Source: an uncultured Clostridia bacterium (GTDB lineage Bacteria; Bacillota; Clostridia; Christensenellales; Aristaeellaceae). From it: DNA of 20,598 nt. Positions 1 to 6,721 of the stretch are shown one piece after another. Positions within the stretch are counted from its first letter, which is position 1, and each line of letters starts with the position of its first letter. The stretch spans positions 1 through 20,598 of the forward strand of contig CAKTTM010000003.1 of assembly GCA_934615145.1 (NCBI GenBank). The letters run 5' to 3'. The notes below the pieces were generated by a model. The model was not told the DNA's origin, ran no database searches, and was given only the letters and a program-made list of their open reading frames with translations. Both the position numbers and the translations under genes were made by a program.

Positions 1-765
1 GAAGGCCTCATCGGCCACCGAGGAGCCGGCCAGGCGCACGATCTCCGGGTTGATGCTGTCATAGCCCAGCAGCACCGGGGCCGACATGGCGCAAAGGCCT
101 GTGATAAAGGTCATGACCGTCAAGGAAAACAGCGTGGGGATGAGTGTGGGGAAGACCACCTTCCACAGCACCTTGAGCGGCCCCGCGCCCAGGTTGCGCG
201 CGGCCTCCACCGTGTTGTAGTCGATGCCGCGGATGGCGTTGCGCAAAAACAGCATGTGATTGCTGGTGACGGCGAATGTCATCGTGAACAGCACCGCGCG
301 GAAGCCCGAAAACCAGTTGGGGTTGATGCCCGGGAAGGCATTGACCAGCAGGGTGGTGATGATGCCGTTGCTGTCGTAGAGGAAGAGATAGCCCGTGCCC
401 AGCGCGATGCCGCCGTAGATCAGCGTGGTCATATAGCCCATACGCAGGATGCGGGCGCCCTTGATGTCAAAGTACTCGGTCAGCAGCACCATGGAGATGC
501 CGATCACATTGACGGTGACCACCAGCAGCACCGCCAGCTTGACGGAGTTCCACAGGTATTTGGACATATTGCCCGCCAGGAAAAAGCGGATGACCGCCCA
601 GGGGTCGGTTTGCCCGGTGGCGGGGTTCTTGGTGGTGAATATCTGGGTGAGCGTATTTAAGCAGGGCAGCAGCATGAAACCAAAGAAAAGATAGACAAAA
701 AAGGCGATGCCAAAGACACGGAATAGCTTCTCTGGCCGGAACCCGGTTTTGCGCTCCAGCTGCAT
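1..765 (-). CDS. ABC transporter permease, iron(III)/FbpB type (3' end outside window)
   Basis: This is the inner-membrane channel subunit of the importer encoded with the two upstream genes. My translation of the minus strand gives 255 codons open to the window edge, starting at ATG 765. Hydrophobic segments lie near residues 17-36, 75-95, 107-127, 155-170 and 210-235. The EAA loop that docks on the ATPase is visible as AARNLGAGPLKVLWKVVFP at about residues 193-211, in its usual place between two membrane helices. The start overlaps the ATPase stop by one base (TGATG), so translation is probably coupled. FbpB-type permeases are often about 550 residues with two duplicated halves, so this may be only the N-terminal half. 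The family is clear; the substrate (ferric iron, or less likely phosphonate or thiamine) is inferred from the partners. Confidence 0.85.
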   Translation of the reverse strand, partial: MQLERKTGFRPEKLFRVFGIAFFVYLFFGFMLLPCLNTLTQIFTTKNPATGQTDPWAVIRFFLAGNMSKYLWNSVKLAVLLVVTVNVIGISMVLLTEYFDIKGARILRMGYMTTLIYGGIALGTGYLFLYDSNGIITTLLVNAFPGINPNWFSGFRAVLFTMTFAVTSNHMLFLRNAIRGIDYNTVEAARNLGAGPLKVLWKVVFPTLIPTLFSLTVMTFITGLCAMSAPVLLGYDSINPEIVRLAGSSVADEAF

Positions 766-1799
766 CAATCCCTCACCGCCTTTCCCTCCTGGTCATAGCG
801 CATCAGATCGCGCCCGCTAATGACAAGCGGCAGGCTTTCCCCTGGCTCGTGGATGTGGATGCCATCGTTCTTCTCAATTGCGCGCAGTGTCTGCCCGCCT
901 ACATCCAGGGTGTACTTGATGTAGAGGCCATAGTACTCGCGGCTGAGCACCTTGCCCTCCAGGCCCAGCTCGCCCTCCCCCGGCTGCGCGTCTAGGCGCA
1001 GGCGCTCCAGCCTCAGGTAGTGGCTGTGGCTTCTGTCCAGCTTGACACCGGCCTCTATCAGGCGATCCACCAGCTGCTGGCCGATGGGGTTGATGTCGCC
1101 GATAAAGTTGCAGACAAACTCGGTGGCCGAATGGTTGTAGACCTCATTGGGCGTGCCGATCTGCTCGATGACGCCCTTGTTGAACACCGCGATGCGGTCT
1201 GACAGCGTCAGCGCCTCCTCCTGATCGTGGGTGACATAGATGGAGGTGATGCCAAAGTTGCGCTGCATGTCTTTGAGCTCATTGCGCAGCTGCACGCGCA
1301 GCTTGGCGTCCAGGTTAGATAGCGGCTCGTCCATGCAGATGATGACCGGATCATTGACAAGCGACCGGGCGATCGCCACACGCTGCTGCTGGCCGCCGGA
1401 CAGCTGGCTGACCGCCTTTTTGAGCTGCTCGTCAGACAGGTCTAGCTTCTGCGCGATCGCGCGCACCTTGTCGTCGATCTCCTGCTTCTTGAGCTTGCGA
1501 ATCTTGAGCCCAAAGGCGATGTTGTCGTAGACCGTCATCGTGGGGAAGAGCGCGTAGCTTTGAAAGACGATGGCGATGTTGCGCTCCTCAATGGGCAGGC
1601 GGGTGATGTCCTCGCCCGCCATCCTGACCGTGCCGCTGACGGGCTCGACAAAGCCGGTGATCACCCGCAGCGTGGTGGTCTTGCCGCAGCCCGAGGGCCC
1701 CAGAAAGGTGAAAAACTCCCCCTCCTTGACATGCACATTGATGCTGTGCAGCGCGGTAAAATCCCCAAACTTGACAACGATATCCTTCAGATCAATCAT
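765..1799 (-). CDS. ABC transporter ATP-binding protein, FbpC/PotA type
   Basis: This 344-residue cytoplasmic ATPase powers the importer. Visible motifs are Walker A GPSGCGKTT (34-42), Q-loop FQ (79-80), signature LSGGQQQR (133-140), Walker B VIICMDEP (152-159), D-loop SNLD (161-164) and the switch histidine in VTHDQEE (H191). The last ~110 residues form the TOBE-like extension typical of FbpC/PotA/UgpC ATPases. An in-frame ATG lies 21 bases upstream (1820) but has no Shine-Dalgarno sequence. The ATG at 1799 has AGAAAGG about 10 bases upstream, so I chose it. It lies downstream of the binding-protein gene, separated by an intrinsic terminator, and overlaps the permease start by one base. Substrate specificity cannot be read from the ATPase. 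Confidence 0.93.
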   Translation of the reverse strand: MIDLKDIVVKFGDFTALHSINVHVKEGEFFTFLGPSGCGKTTTLRVITGFVEPVSGTVRMAGEDITRLPIEERNIAIVFQSYALFPTMTVYDNIAFGLKIRKLKKQEIDDKVRAIAQKLDLSDEQLKKAVSQLSGGQQQRVAIARSLVNDPVIICMDEPLSNLDAKLRVQLRNELKDMQRNFGITSIYVTHDQEEALTLSDRIAVFNKGVIEQIGTPNEVYNHSATEFVCNFIGDINPIGQQLVDRLIEAGVKLDRSHSHYLRLERLRLDAQPGEGELGLEGKVLSREYYGLYIKYTLDVGGQTLRAIEKNDGIHIHEPGESLPLVISGRDLMRYDQEGKAVRD

Positions 1800-1827
1800 C
1801 GCATGGCGGCCTTTCTGCATGGATTGT

Positions 1828-1868
1828 AAAAAAGCCGGGAAGCGGCCTTCAGGGCAGCGCTTCCCGGC
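1828..1868 (-). terminator. Intercistronic intrinsic terminator after the binding-protein gene
   Basis: On the minus strand a near-perfect inverted repeat (GCCGGGAAGC paired with GCTTCCCGGC; plus-strand arms 1834-1844 and 1857-1868) is followed directly by six T residues (1833-1828). It begins about ten bases after the binding-protein stop and precedes the ATPase. Such partial terminators commonly let the binding protein be made in excess over the membrane components. That role here is inferred. Confidence 0.85.
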
Positions 1869-1878
1869 GTGAACTTGA

Positions 1879-3090
1879 TTACTTCGCGGCGGGCTGGGTC
1901 AGGGTGGCCCAGTCCAGGTTCTGCCAGTCGGGCTCCTTGGGCGCGGCGTTCATGTCGGCCCAGTAGAAGCCCAGGTTGGTCATGATGTTGGTCCACTCCG
2001 CAGTGTGAGCAGCCACGTACTCGGCGTAGTTGAGCTCGGTGCCCTCCACCTTGGCCAGGGCGAAGTTGGGGATCTGGTAGATGGCGGGTGTGCCTTCGGG
2101 ATAGAGCAGCTTGGCGGCCTCCTGATTGCAGGGGAAGCTGTCAAACTCCTCGCCCCACCAGGCCTGCACCTCAGCAGAGCCAAACCACTCGGCAAAGGCC
2201 TTGACGGCCTCGGTCTGCTCAGGTGTCCTGCCCTCGCGGTCCAGCACGCCCAGGTACTCGGCAATGTAGTAGGTGCCGTCCTTGATGTCCACCAGCGCCC
2301 AGTTCTCTGGCTTCAGGGTGCCCTTCAGGGGGTTCTGGCTGCTCTCGGCCGCCACATCGATCTTGCCGTAGAGCGAGGAAGAGTAGAAGGTAGACACCTG
2401 CACCTCGCCGCGGTTGAGCGGGTCAAAGCCATAGCTGTCGCCATTAAATACGCCCCTGGCGCAGTAATCCCACAGCATCTTCCAGCCATCCAGGCTGATG
2501 CCGCCGGCCGGGCTCTGGGGATCGACAAAGGGGTAGAGCAGGGAGTTGTTGATGTTGCTGTTGGTGGTGCCGCCCACCTTGCCCTGGCGATACCAGGTGT
2601 AGGGGGTCTTGACCAGGTCTGCCCAGTGGTCAAAGTGCAGCGCTTCACCCTTGGTGCCCAGGTCGTCATTGCGATAGAGCATCAGTATGTTCTGGATCAC
2701 CAGGCCATAGGCCTTGCCTTCGTACTTGTACTCGCCCACCTGGTCGGCCCAGCTGGGTGTCCAGTCCACCAGCTTGAGGTTCTCATAGGTGCCGTTGACC
2801 ACCTGGCTCCAGCGGGTCTCGTTGAGGCCAAAGAGTATGTCGCCGTCCTTCTTCTCATTGGCAGCCTGTATGGCCGCGGTGTCGCCGGAGATGACGGCGT
2901 TGTCGTCCATCGAGATGGTGAAGCCGGCCGCCTTGGCCTCATTTTGCAGCCAGGTGGCCCGCTCGGTGGAGTTGGAGTTGGAGTAGATGCGGATGGTGTA
3001 GCCGGAGTAATCCTGCTGCGCCAGCGCCACCGTGCCAAACAGGCCCAGCAACAGCGCCGCTGACAGGATCAGGGACAGGGTCCTCTTCAT
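1879..3090 (-). CDS. ABC transporter extracellular solute-binding protein, iron-type
   Basis: This is a secreted 403-residue periplasmic-type binding protein that would capture the substrate and deliver it to the permease/ATPase pair downstream. It starts MKRTLSLILSAALLLGLF with a hydrophobic signal core and a likely signal peptidase I site after ALA (about residue 24). There is no lipobox cysteine, which is unusual for a monoderm binding protein. The mature part reads as a family 1 / Fbp-like class II binding protein (SGYTIRIYSNSNS, then aromatic-rich segments). The reading frame continues 38 codons upstream, but ATG 3090 has GGAGG seven bases away and begins the signal peptide. It is first in the operon, with its own promoter at 3143-3171. 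Ferric iron is the likeliest substrate because of the FbpC-like partner; this is inference. Confidence 0.88.
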   Translation of the reverse strand: MKRTLSLILSAALLLGLFGTVALAQQDYSGYTIRIYSNSNSTERATWLQNEAKAAGFTISMDDNAVISGDTAAIQAANEKKDGDILFGLNETRWSQVVNGTYENLKLVDWTPSWADQVGEYKYEGKAYGLVIQNILMLYRNDDLGTKGEALHFDHWADLVKTPYTWYRQGKVGGTTNSNINNSLLYPFVDPQSPAGGISLDGWKMLWDYCARGVFNGDSYGFDPLNRGEVQVSTFYSSSLYGKIDVAAESSQNPLKGTLKPENWALVDIKDGTYYIAEYLGVLDREGRTPEQTEAVKAFAEWFGSAEVQAWWGEEFDSFPCNQEAAKLLYPEGTPAIYQIPNFALAKVEGTELNYAEYVAAHTAEWTNIMTNLGFYWADMNAAPKEPDWQNLDWATLTQPAAK

Positions 3091-3142
3091 GATATGCCTC
3101 CTCTGCCGCTTCTTGCGGCGGTTTGTAGGATCGAGTGGCTTA

Positions 3143-3171
3143 ATTCTACCAGGGCAAAGGCAATAAATCAA
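3143..3171 (-). promoter_or_regulatory. Sigma-A-type promoter of the ABC importer operon
   Basis: On the minus strand TTGATT (3171-3166) and TAGAAT (3148-3143) are separated by exactly 17 bases, with an extended TGG before the -10. The start codon lies about 50 bases downstream, behind a small hairpin (3105-3119) and a GGAGG ribosome binding site. It is found by consensus only. Confidence 0.7.
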
Positions 3172-3262
3172 TGAATTCCTGCTTTTGCTCTGAGGATCAC
3201 ACACCTACAAGCTTTACAGTTCGGACACAATGCCGCCTCTATGCTTTTCCCCCACCTTGGGG

Positions 3263-3268
3263 TATAAT
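3263..3268 (+). promoter_or_regulatory. Consensus -10 box for the DUF1934 operon
   Basis: A perfect TATAAT lies 26 bases before the ATG at 3294, in the gap between two divergent operons. No good -35 is visible at 16-18 bases upstream (ATGCTT-like at best), so the promoter may be weak or activator-dependent. Confidence 0.6.
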
Positions 3269-3293
3269 GGAGACAGGAAAGGGGGTGTGCTGC

Positions 3294-3731
3294 ATGAAGC
3301 GCAAAAAGGTACTGCTGACGGTGACGGGGGTTACCTCGGACTTTGGCGAGACGGATGACGCCATGCGCCTGGTCACCACCGGCACACTCACCAATGAAAA
3401 GAACATGTGGAAGCTGCGCTACGAGGAGAATCAGCCCGATACCAACGAGAAGCGCAAGATCACCATGACGATGGACAATGGCGTGGTCACCATGGCCAGG
3501 GACGGCAGCTGGGGCACCAACATGGTCTTCCAGCAGGGGCGCAGGTTTGAGACCAGCTACAACACGCCCTTTGGCGCCTTTGGCATGGGCATTTTTCCCA
3601 CGCATGTCAACTATGACATCGACGACAGCGGCCGGGGCGAGGTATCGCTCAAATACCAGCTGGACATACAGGGCCAGTTTGCCTCGGTCAATGACCTGAA
3701 GATCAGCTTTTCCGAAAACAAGCAGGCATGA
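3294..3731 (+). CDS. DUF1934 (YwiB-like) beta-barrel protein
   Basis: This is a 145-residue cytoplasmic protein of the DUF1934 family, whose B. subtilis member is YwiB. The family has a lipocalin-like beta barrel of unknown function. It opens MKRKKVLLTVTGV. The typical features are alternating strands with YEENQPDT near residues 43-50, a central segment MTMDNGVVTMARDG, and a C-terminal half ending in strand-rich VSLKYQLDIQGQFASVND. The open frame extends 41 codons upstream, but ATG 3294 has AAAGGGGG about 8 bases upstream and follows the TATAAT box, so the upstream extension is not coding. In many Bacillota this gene precedes argS; here it precedes an unknown gene, with which it overlaps by four bases (ATGA). 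Confidence 0.85.
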   Translation: MKRKKVLLTVTGVTSDFGETDDAMRLVTTGTLTNEKNMWKLRYEENQPDTNEKRKITMTMDNGVVTMARDGSWGTNMVFQQGRRFETSYNTPFGAFGMGIFPTHVNYDIDDSGRGEVSLKYQLDIQGQFASVNDLKISFSENKQA

Positions 3732-4195
3732 GGCCGCCCACCAACAAGGCGATCGCGGCACTGATTGGCGCGCCCTGCCTGATCCGCAAGGATCGGATGG
3801 GGCGCGCGCTGTTTATCAGCGACTATCCCCGCCGATCGAGTGACCCTGAGGCCGCCGGCCTGCGGCTGACAGAAGCAGGCTACGCATTGACACCTCTGGA
3901 CGACCTGACGCTGATCGACTGGGCGCCGGCCCAATACGCCGCCTGGTACGCGGCACAGCCGCAGCCGATTTTCCCAGCCTTTGACCCCGCGGCGCCCGAG
4001 CGCTGGGGGCTCAAGCGCCTGCTGCACCAGCACCCGGCCCCCTACGCCGCGCAGGACGCCGCCGTCCTGCGCCAGGCCCTGCGGTACAAGCTGCTGGACG
4101 AGCAGGACAAACTGCAGCACCTGCTCACCCGCGCCATCGCCGACGCCCTGCGCGAGCACCGCGCGCCCCCCTGGGACGCGCTCAAGCTGCTGTAG
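3728..4195 (+). CDS. Hypothetical protein, 155 aa, no recognised family
   Basis: I do not recognise this protein. It is 155 residues, soluble-looking, without a signal peptide or membrane segment, and rich in Ala, Leu, Arg and Pro. The N-terminal third contains IAALIGAPCLIRKDRMGRAL followed by a predicted short strand (FISDYPRR). The middle is aromatic and proline-rich (YAAWYAAQPQPIFPAFDP, about residues 70-87). The C-terminal 60 residues look alpha-helical. The ATG overlaps the DUF1934 stop (ATGA), so it is probably translated by coupling; that overlap and codon use like its neighbours argue that it is real. The next gene begins 68 bases on, after a short tandem repeat. Confidence 0.65.
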   Translation: MRPPTNKAIAALIGAPCLIRKDRMGRALFISDYPRRSSDPEAAGLRLTEAGYALTPLDDLTLIDWAPAQYAAWYAAQPQPIFPAFDPAAPERWGLKRLLHQHPAPYAAQDAAVLRQALRYKLLDEQDKLQHLLTRAIADALREHRAPPWDALKLL

Positions 4196-4196
4196 C

Positions 4197-4224
4197 CATT
4201 CCTCATTCCTCATTCCTCATTCCT
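4197..4224 (+). repeat. Four perfect tandem copies of a 7-bp repeat (CATTCCT)
   Basis: Four head-to-tail copies of CATTCCT lie two bases after the stop of the 155-aa gene and about 25 bases before the ribosome binding site of the next gene. The following bases (TAATACTTCATCCCCCATCC) continue a pyrimidine-rich, degenerate version. The tract is unlike the GC-rich coding DNA around it and looks like a slippage-generated heptanucleotide microsatellite. Confidence 0.85.
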
Positions 4225-4263
4225 AATACTTCATCCCCCATCCCCAGAAAGGAGGCCCCCCAA

Positions 4264-4911
4264 ATGCTGATCACCTACCACGGCCATGCCCAGTTCCTGA
4301 TACAGTTGGCCAATGGCTACCGCATCCTGACCGATCCCTTTGACCCCAATGTGCCCTGGCCCTTCCGGCGCACGCAGGCCGATCTGGTCACCATCAGCCA
4401 TGAGCACTTTGACCATACGCATGTGGAGAAGGTGGATGGCCAGCCCCAGGTGATCCGCGGCTTGGGCACGCAGAAGCTGCCAAACGGCCTGCGCGTCACC
4501 GGGCTGCCCAGCTTTCACGACGACGCGCAGGGCGCCAAGCGGGGCGAGAACACCATCACGCTCATCGAGGCCGATGGCCTGCGCCTGGCCCACCTGGGCG
4601 ATCTGGGCGATATGCCCCGCCATGAAGTGATCGAGGCGCTGGAAGATCTGGACCTCATCCTGGTACCGGTGGGCGGCACCTATACGCTGGACGCCGCGCA
4701 GGCCGCCCAGCTGATGCAGCTGCTGCGGCCCAAGGTGATCATCCCGATGCACTTTAAGAAGGGCGAGCAGGGCTTCCAGAACATCGGCCCGGCCGAGGAC
4801 TTCATCAGCGCCATGGCGCCCATGCAGGCCTCACGCCAGCCGCTGCTGCGCGTCACCAAGGAGGACATCTCCCAGGCGCCGGAGCTGGTGGTGCTGGAGG
4901 TCGCCCCATGA
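4264..4911 (+). CDS. MBL-fold metal-dependent hydrolase (UlaG/UPF0173-like)
   Basis: This is a 215-residue cytoplasmic metallo-beta-lactamase-fold hydrolase. The signature HEHFDH is at residues 46-51, followed by candidate metal ligands H85 (LPSFHDD), D113 (LGDLG) and H163 (IIPMHFK). The early TYHGHAQFLIQ segment and short length match the L-ascorbate-6-phosphate lactonase-like/UPF0173 group, whose members hydrolyse lactones or phosphodiesters; the substrate here is unknown. A strong ribosome binding site, GAAAGGAGG, sits eight bases before the ATG. The stop overlaps the start of the CitC-like gene (ATGATG), so the two are very likely co-translated and may act in one pathway. It belongs to the plus-strand operon that begins at 3294. 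Confidence 0.9.
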   Translation: MLITYHGHAQFLIQLANGYRILTDPFDPNVPWPFRRTQADLVTISHEHFDHTHVEKVDGQPQVIRGLGTQKLPNGLRVTGLPSFHDDAQGAKRGENTITLIEADGLRLAHLGDLGDMPRHEVIEALEDLDLILVPVGGTYTLDAAQAAQLMQLLRPKVIIPMHFKKGEQGFQNIGPAEDFISAMAPMQASRQPLLRVTKEDISQAPELVVLEVAP

Positions 4912-5948
4912 TGGCCGTGCGGCGCCTCTGGGCCTCCGACCGCCGGGGGCGTGAGCAGGTGCTAAAACTGCTGGAGCAGGAGGGCATTACCCTTGACCAG
5001 CATCTGGACCTGACCCTGGGCATCTATGAGGATGAGGAGCTGCTGGCCACCGGCTCCTTCTACCGCAACACGCTGCGCTGCCTGGCGGTGGACAAATCCC
5101 GCCAGGGCGAGGGCCTGATGGCCACGCTGGTGACGGAGCTAAGCCAAGAGCTGTTCAGCCGCGGGGTGCACGATGTCTTCATCTACACCAAGCGGCAGGC
5201 GGCGCACAGCTTTGAGGCGCTGGGCTTTTATGAGATCGCGGCTGTGGATCAGGTGGTCTTTCTGGAAAACAAGCGCGGTGCCTTCCAGCGCTATCTGGAT
5301 GGCCTGAGCCGCCCGGCGCTGCCAGCGGGCGCGCGCATGGGTGCCGTGGTGATGAATGCCAACCCATTTTCACTGGGCCACCAGTATCTGGTGGAGACGG
5401 CCGCCGCCCAGGTGGAGGCCCTGCACCTGTTCATGGTGTCGGAGGATATCAGCGCCTTCCCCTACCAGGTGCGCGAGAGGCTGATCAAGGCCGGCACCAG
5501 CCATCTGCCCCATGTCTACCACCACCCCACCGGCCCCTACCTGGTGTCGTCGGCCACCTTCCCCAGCTATTTCATCAAGGAGTCCGAGGCCCTGACCCTG
5601 GCCCAGGCGCGGCTGGACGCCGCTGTCTTTGGCCGCATCGCGCAGGCGCTGCACATCACTGACCGCTTTGTGGGCGATGAGCCGCTCTCCCCCGCCACGG
5701 CGCTGTACAATCAGGCCATGGCGCAGGAGCTGCCCCGCTACGGCGTGCAGCTGCATGTTTTGAAGCGCAAGAGCGATAACGGCACCGACCCCATCAGTGC
5801 CACCCGCGTGCGCGCCCTGATGGCAGAGGGCAGGACGCAGGAACTGCACAGCCTGGTGCCGCCCAGCACCTATGATTTTCTGATCAGCCCGGAGGGCGAG
5901 GTCATCGCGCAAAAGCTGCGCGCCGCCTCGGCGCCGGCCAAGCCATAG
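4908..5948 (+). CDS. citC: [Citrate (pro-3S)-lyase] ligase-like protein (GNAT + nucleotidyltransferase)
   Basis: This 346-residue protein has the two-domain plan of CitC, which acetylates the prosthetic group of the citrate lyase acyl carrier protein using ATP and acetate. An N-terminal GNAT domain (about 1-125) carries the acetyl-CoA loop RQGEGL (65-70). The C-terminal cytidylyltransferase-like domain carries NPFSLGH (152-158, the HxGH-type nucleotide site) and ISATRVR (296-302). Length matches the family. The start overlaps the MBL gene stop; a second ATG follows immediately (4911), so the exact start is uncertain by one codon. No citD, citE, citF, citX or citG lies in this window, so its acceptor protein is unknown. 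A terminator follows at 5968. Confidence 0.85.
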   Translation: MMAVRRLWASDRRGREQVLKLLEQEGITLDQHLDLTLGIYEDEELLATGSFYRNTLRCLAVDKSRQGEGLMATLVTELSQELFSRGVHDVFIYTKRQAAHSFEALGFYEIAAVDQVVFLENKRGAFQRYLDGLSRPALPAGARMGAVVMNANPFSLGHQYLVETAAAQVEALHLFMVSEDISAFPYQVRERLIKAGTSHLPHVYHHPTGPYLVSSATFPSYFIKESEALTLAQARLDAAVFGRIAQALHITDRFVGDEPLSPATALYNQAMAQELPRYGVQLHVLKRKSDNGTDPISATRVRALMAEGRTQELHSLVPPSTYDFLISPEGEVIAQKLRAASAPAKP

Positions 5949-5967
5949 ACATCAAGCGCAAAGCCTA

Positions 5968-6008
5968 AACCGCCCCCGGCCTCGCGGCCAAGGGCGGTTT
6001 GCTTTTGA
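5968..6008. terminator. Hairpin terminator between converging operons
   Basis: AAACCGCCC (5968-5976) pairs with GGGCGGTTT (5993-6001), with a nested GGCC/GGCC stem inside, followed by TGCTTTTG on the plus strand. It closes the citC operon and, read on the other strand (GGGCGGTTTAGGCTTTG), the minus-strand cassette ending at 6014. The T tracts are interrupted on both strands. Confidence 0.75.
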
Positions 6009-6013
6009 TTGCA

Positions 6014-6721
6014 TCAAATGAATAGATGCTTCTTGATCTCCCGCTTCAGCCGCTCATTGCGCTGCAGCAGCACGAACATCAGCGCGATCACGCCCGCCGG
6101 GATCGCCGCGTAGAAGGACCATTGAAAGCGCAGCGGCACGCCGGCGTAGAGGCTGATGACCACCTCCAGCCCCAGCAGGAAAAGGCCACACAGCAGGCTG
6201 ACCAGCGCCGCGCGGTAGAGGATGACCATCTCACGGCGGCGGATGGCCAGCATCGCCCCCATTAGCACCAGGCCCAGCCATAGCAGCAGGGGCAGCACCA
6301 GGCCGATGTACCAGTCAAGGCCGCCTGTCAGCAGCGCGATCAGCAGCAGGTAGCCGCAAAGGCTCAAGACATCGATCAGCACATAGGCATAGGGGCGCGA
6401 AAACTTAAACAGCAGCGGCACCACCAGCCAACAGTAGACCAGCACCAGGCTGCCCGCCACGATCAGCGACCAGCCAAAGGGCCCGCTGTCCACCCAGTCG
6501 ATCAGCAGCACGATGACGGCGGGCACGGCCAGTATCATGGCCACCAATTGCCTGGCATAGCGCCTGTCGATGTGGGCGGCCTGTATCTCCACGGTTTCGG
6601 GGTAGGGCATCTGCTCGGGCTTTTGCCAGGCGCAGACCGGGTCTTGCACCAGGGTGCCGCACAGCGGGCAATCCTGCTCGCTGGCGGCCAGCTCCACGCC
6701 GCAGTGTACGCAATAGCTCAC
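6014..6721 (-). CDS. Zinc-ribbon multi-pass membrane protein (DUF6320-like)
   Basis: This 235-residue protein has an N-terminal zinc ribbon, with CVHC at residues 4-7 and CPLC at 18-21. A linker of about 35 residues follows, then roughly six membrane helices (about 59-76, 83-105, 112-131, 137-158, 168-188, 197-218) and a basic C-terminal tail (LQRNERLKREIKKHLFI). The layout matches the DUF6320 group, which has no established function. Its ATG overlaps the acyltransferase stop by four bases (ATGA), placing it third in a tightly coupled three-gene cassette. The tandem zinc ribbon plus membrane block suggests a membrane scaffold or transporter for whatever the two upstream enzymes make or modify; that is inference. 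Confidence 0.8.
   Translation of the reverse strand: MSYCVHCGVELAASEQDCPLCGTLVQDPVCAWQKPEQMPYPETVEIQAAHIDRRYARQLVAMILAVPAVIVLLIDWVDSGPFGWSLIVAGSLVLVYCWLVVPLLFKFSRPYAYVLIDVLSLCGYLLLIALLTGGLDWYIGLVLPLLLWLGLVLMGAMLAIRRREMVILYRAALVSLLCGLFLLGLEVVISLYAGVPLRFQWSFYAAIPAGVIALMFVLLQRNERLKREIKKHLFI

Noticed and set aside
2005..3063. Long plus-strand open frame of 352 codons opposite the binding-protein gene
   Set aside because: It is the antisense shadow of a clear binding-protein gene; GC-rich codons leave the opposite strand open. It lacks a ribosome binding site and domain signals.
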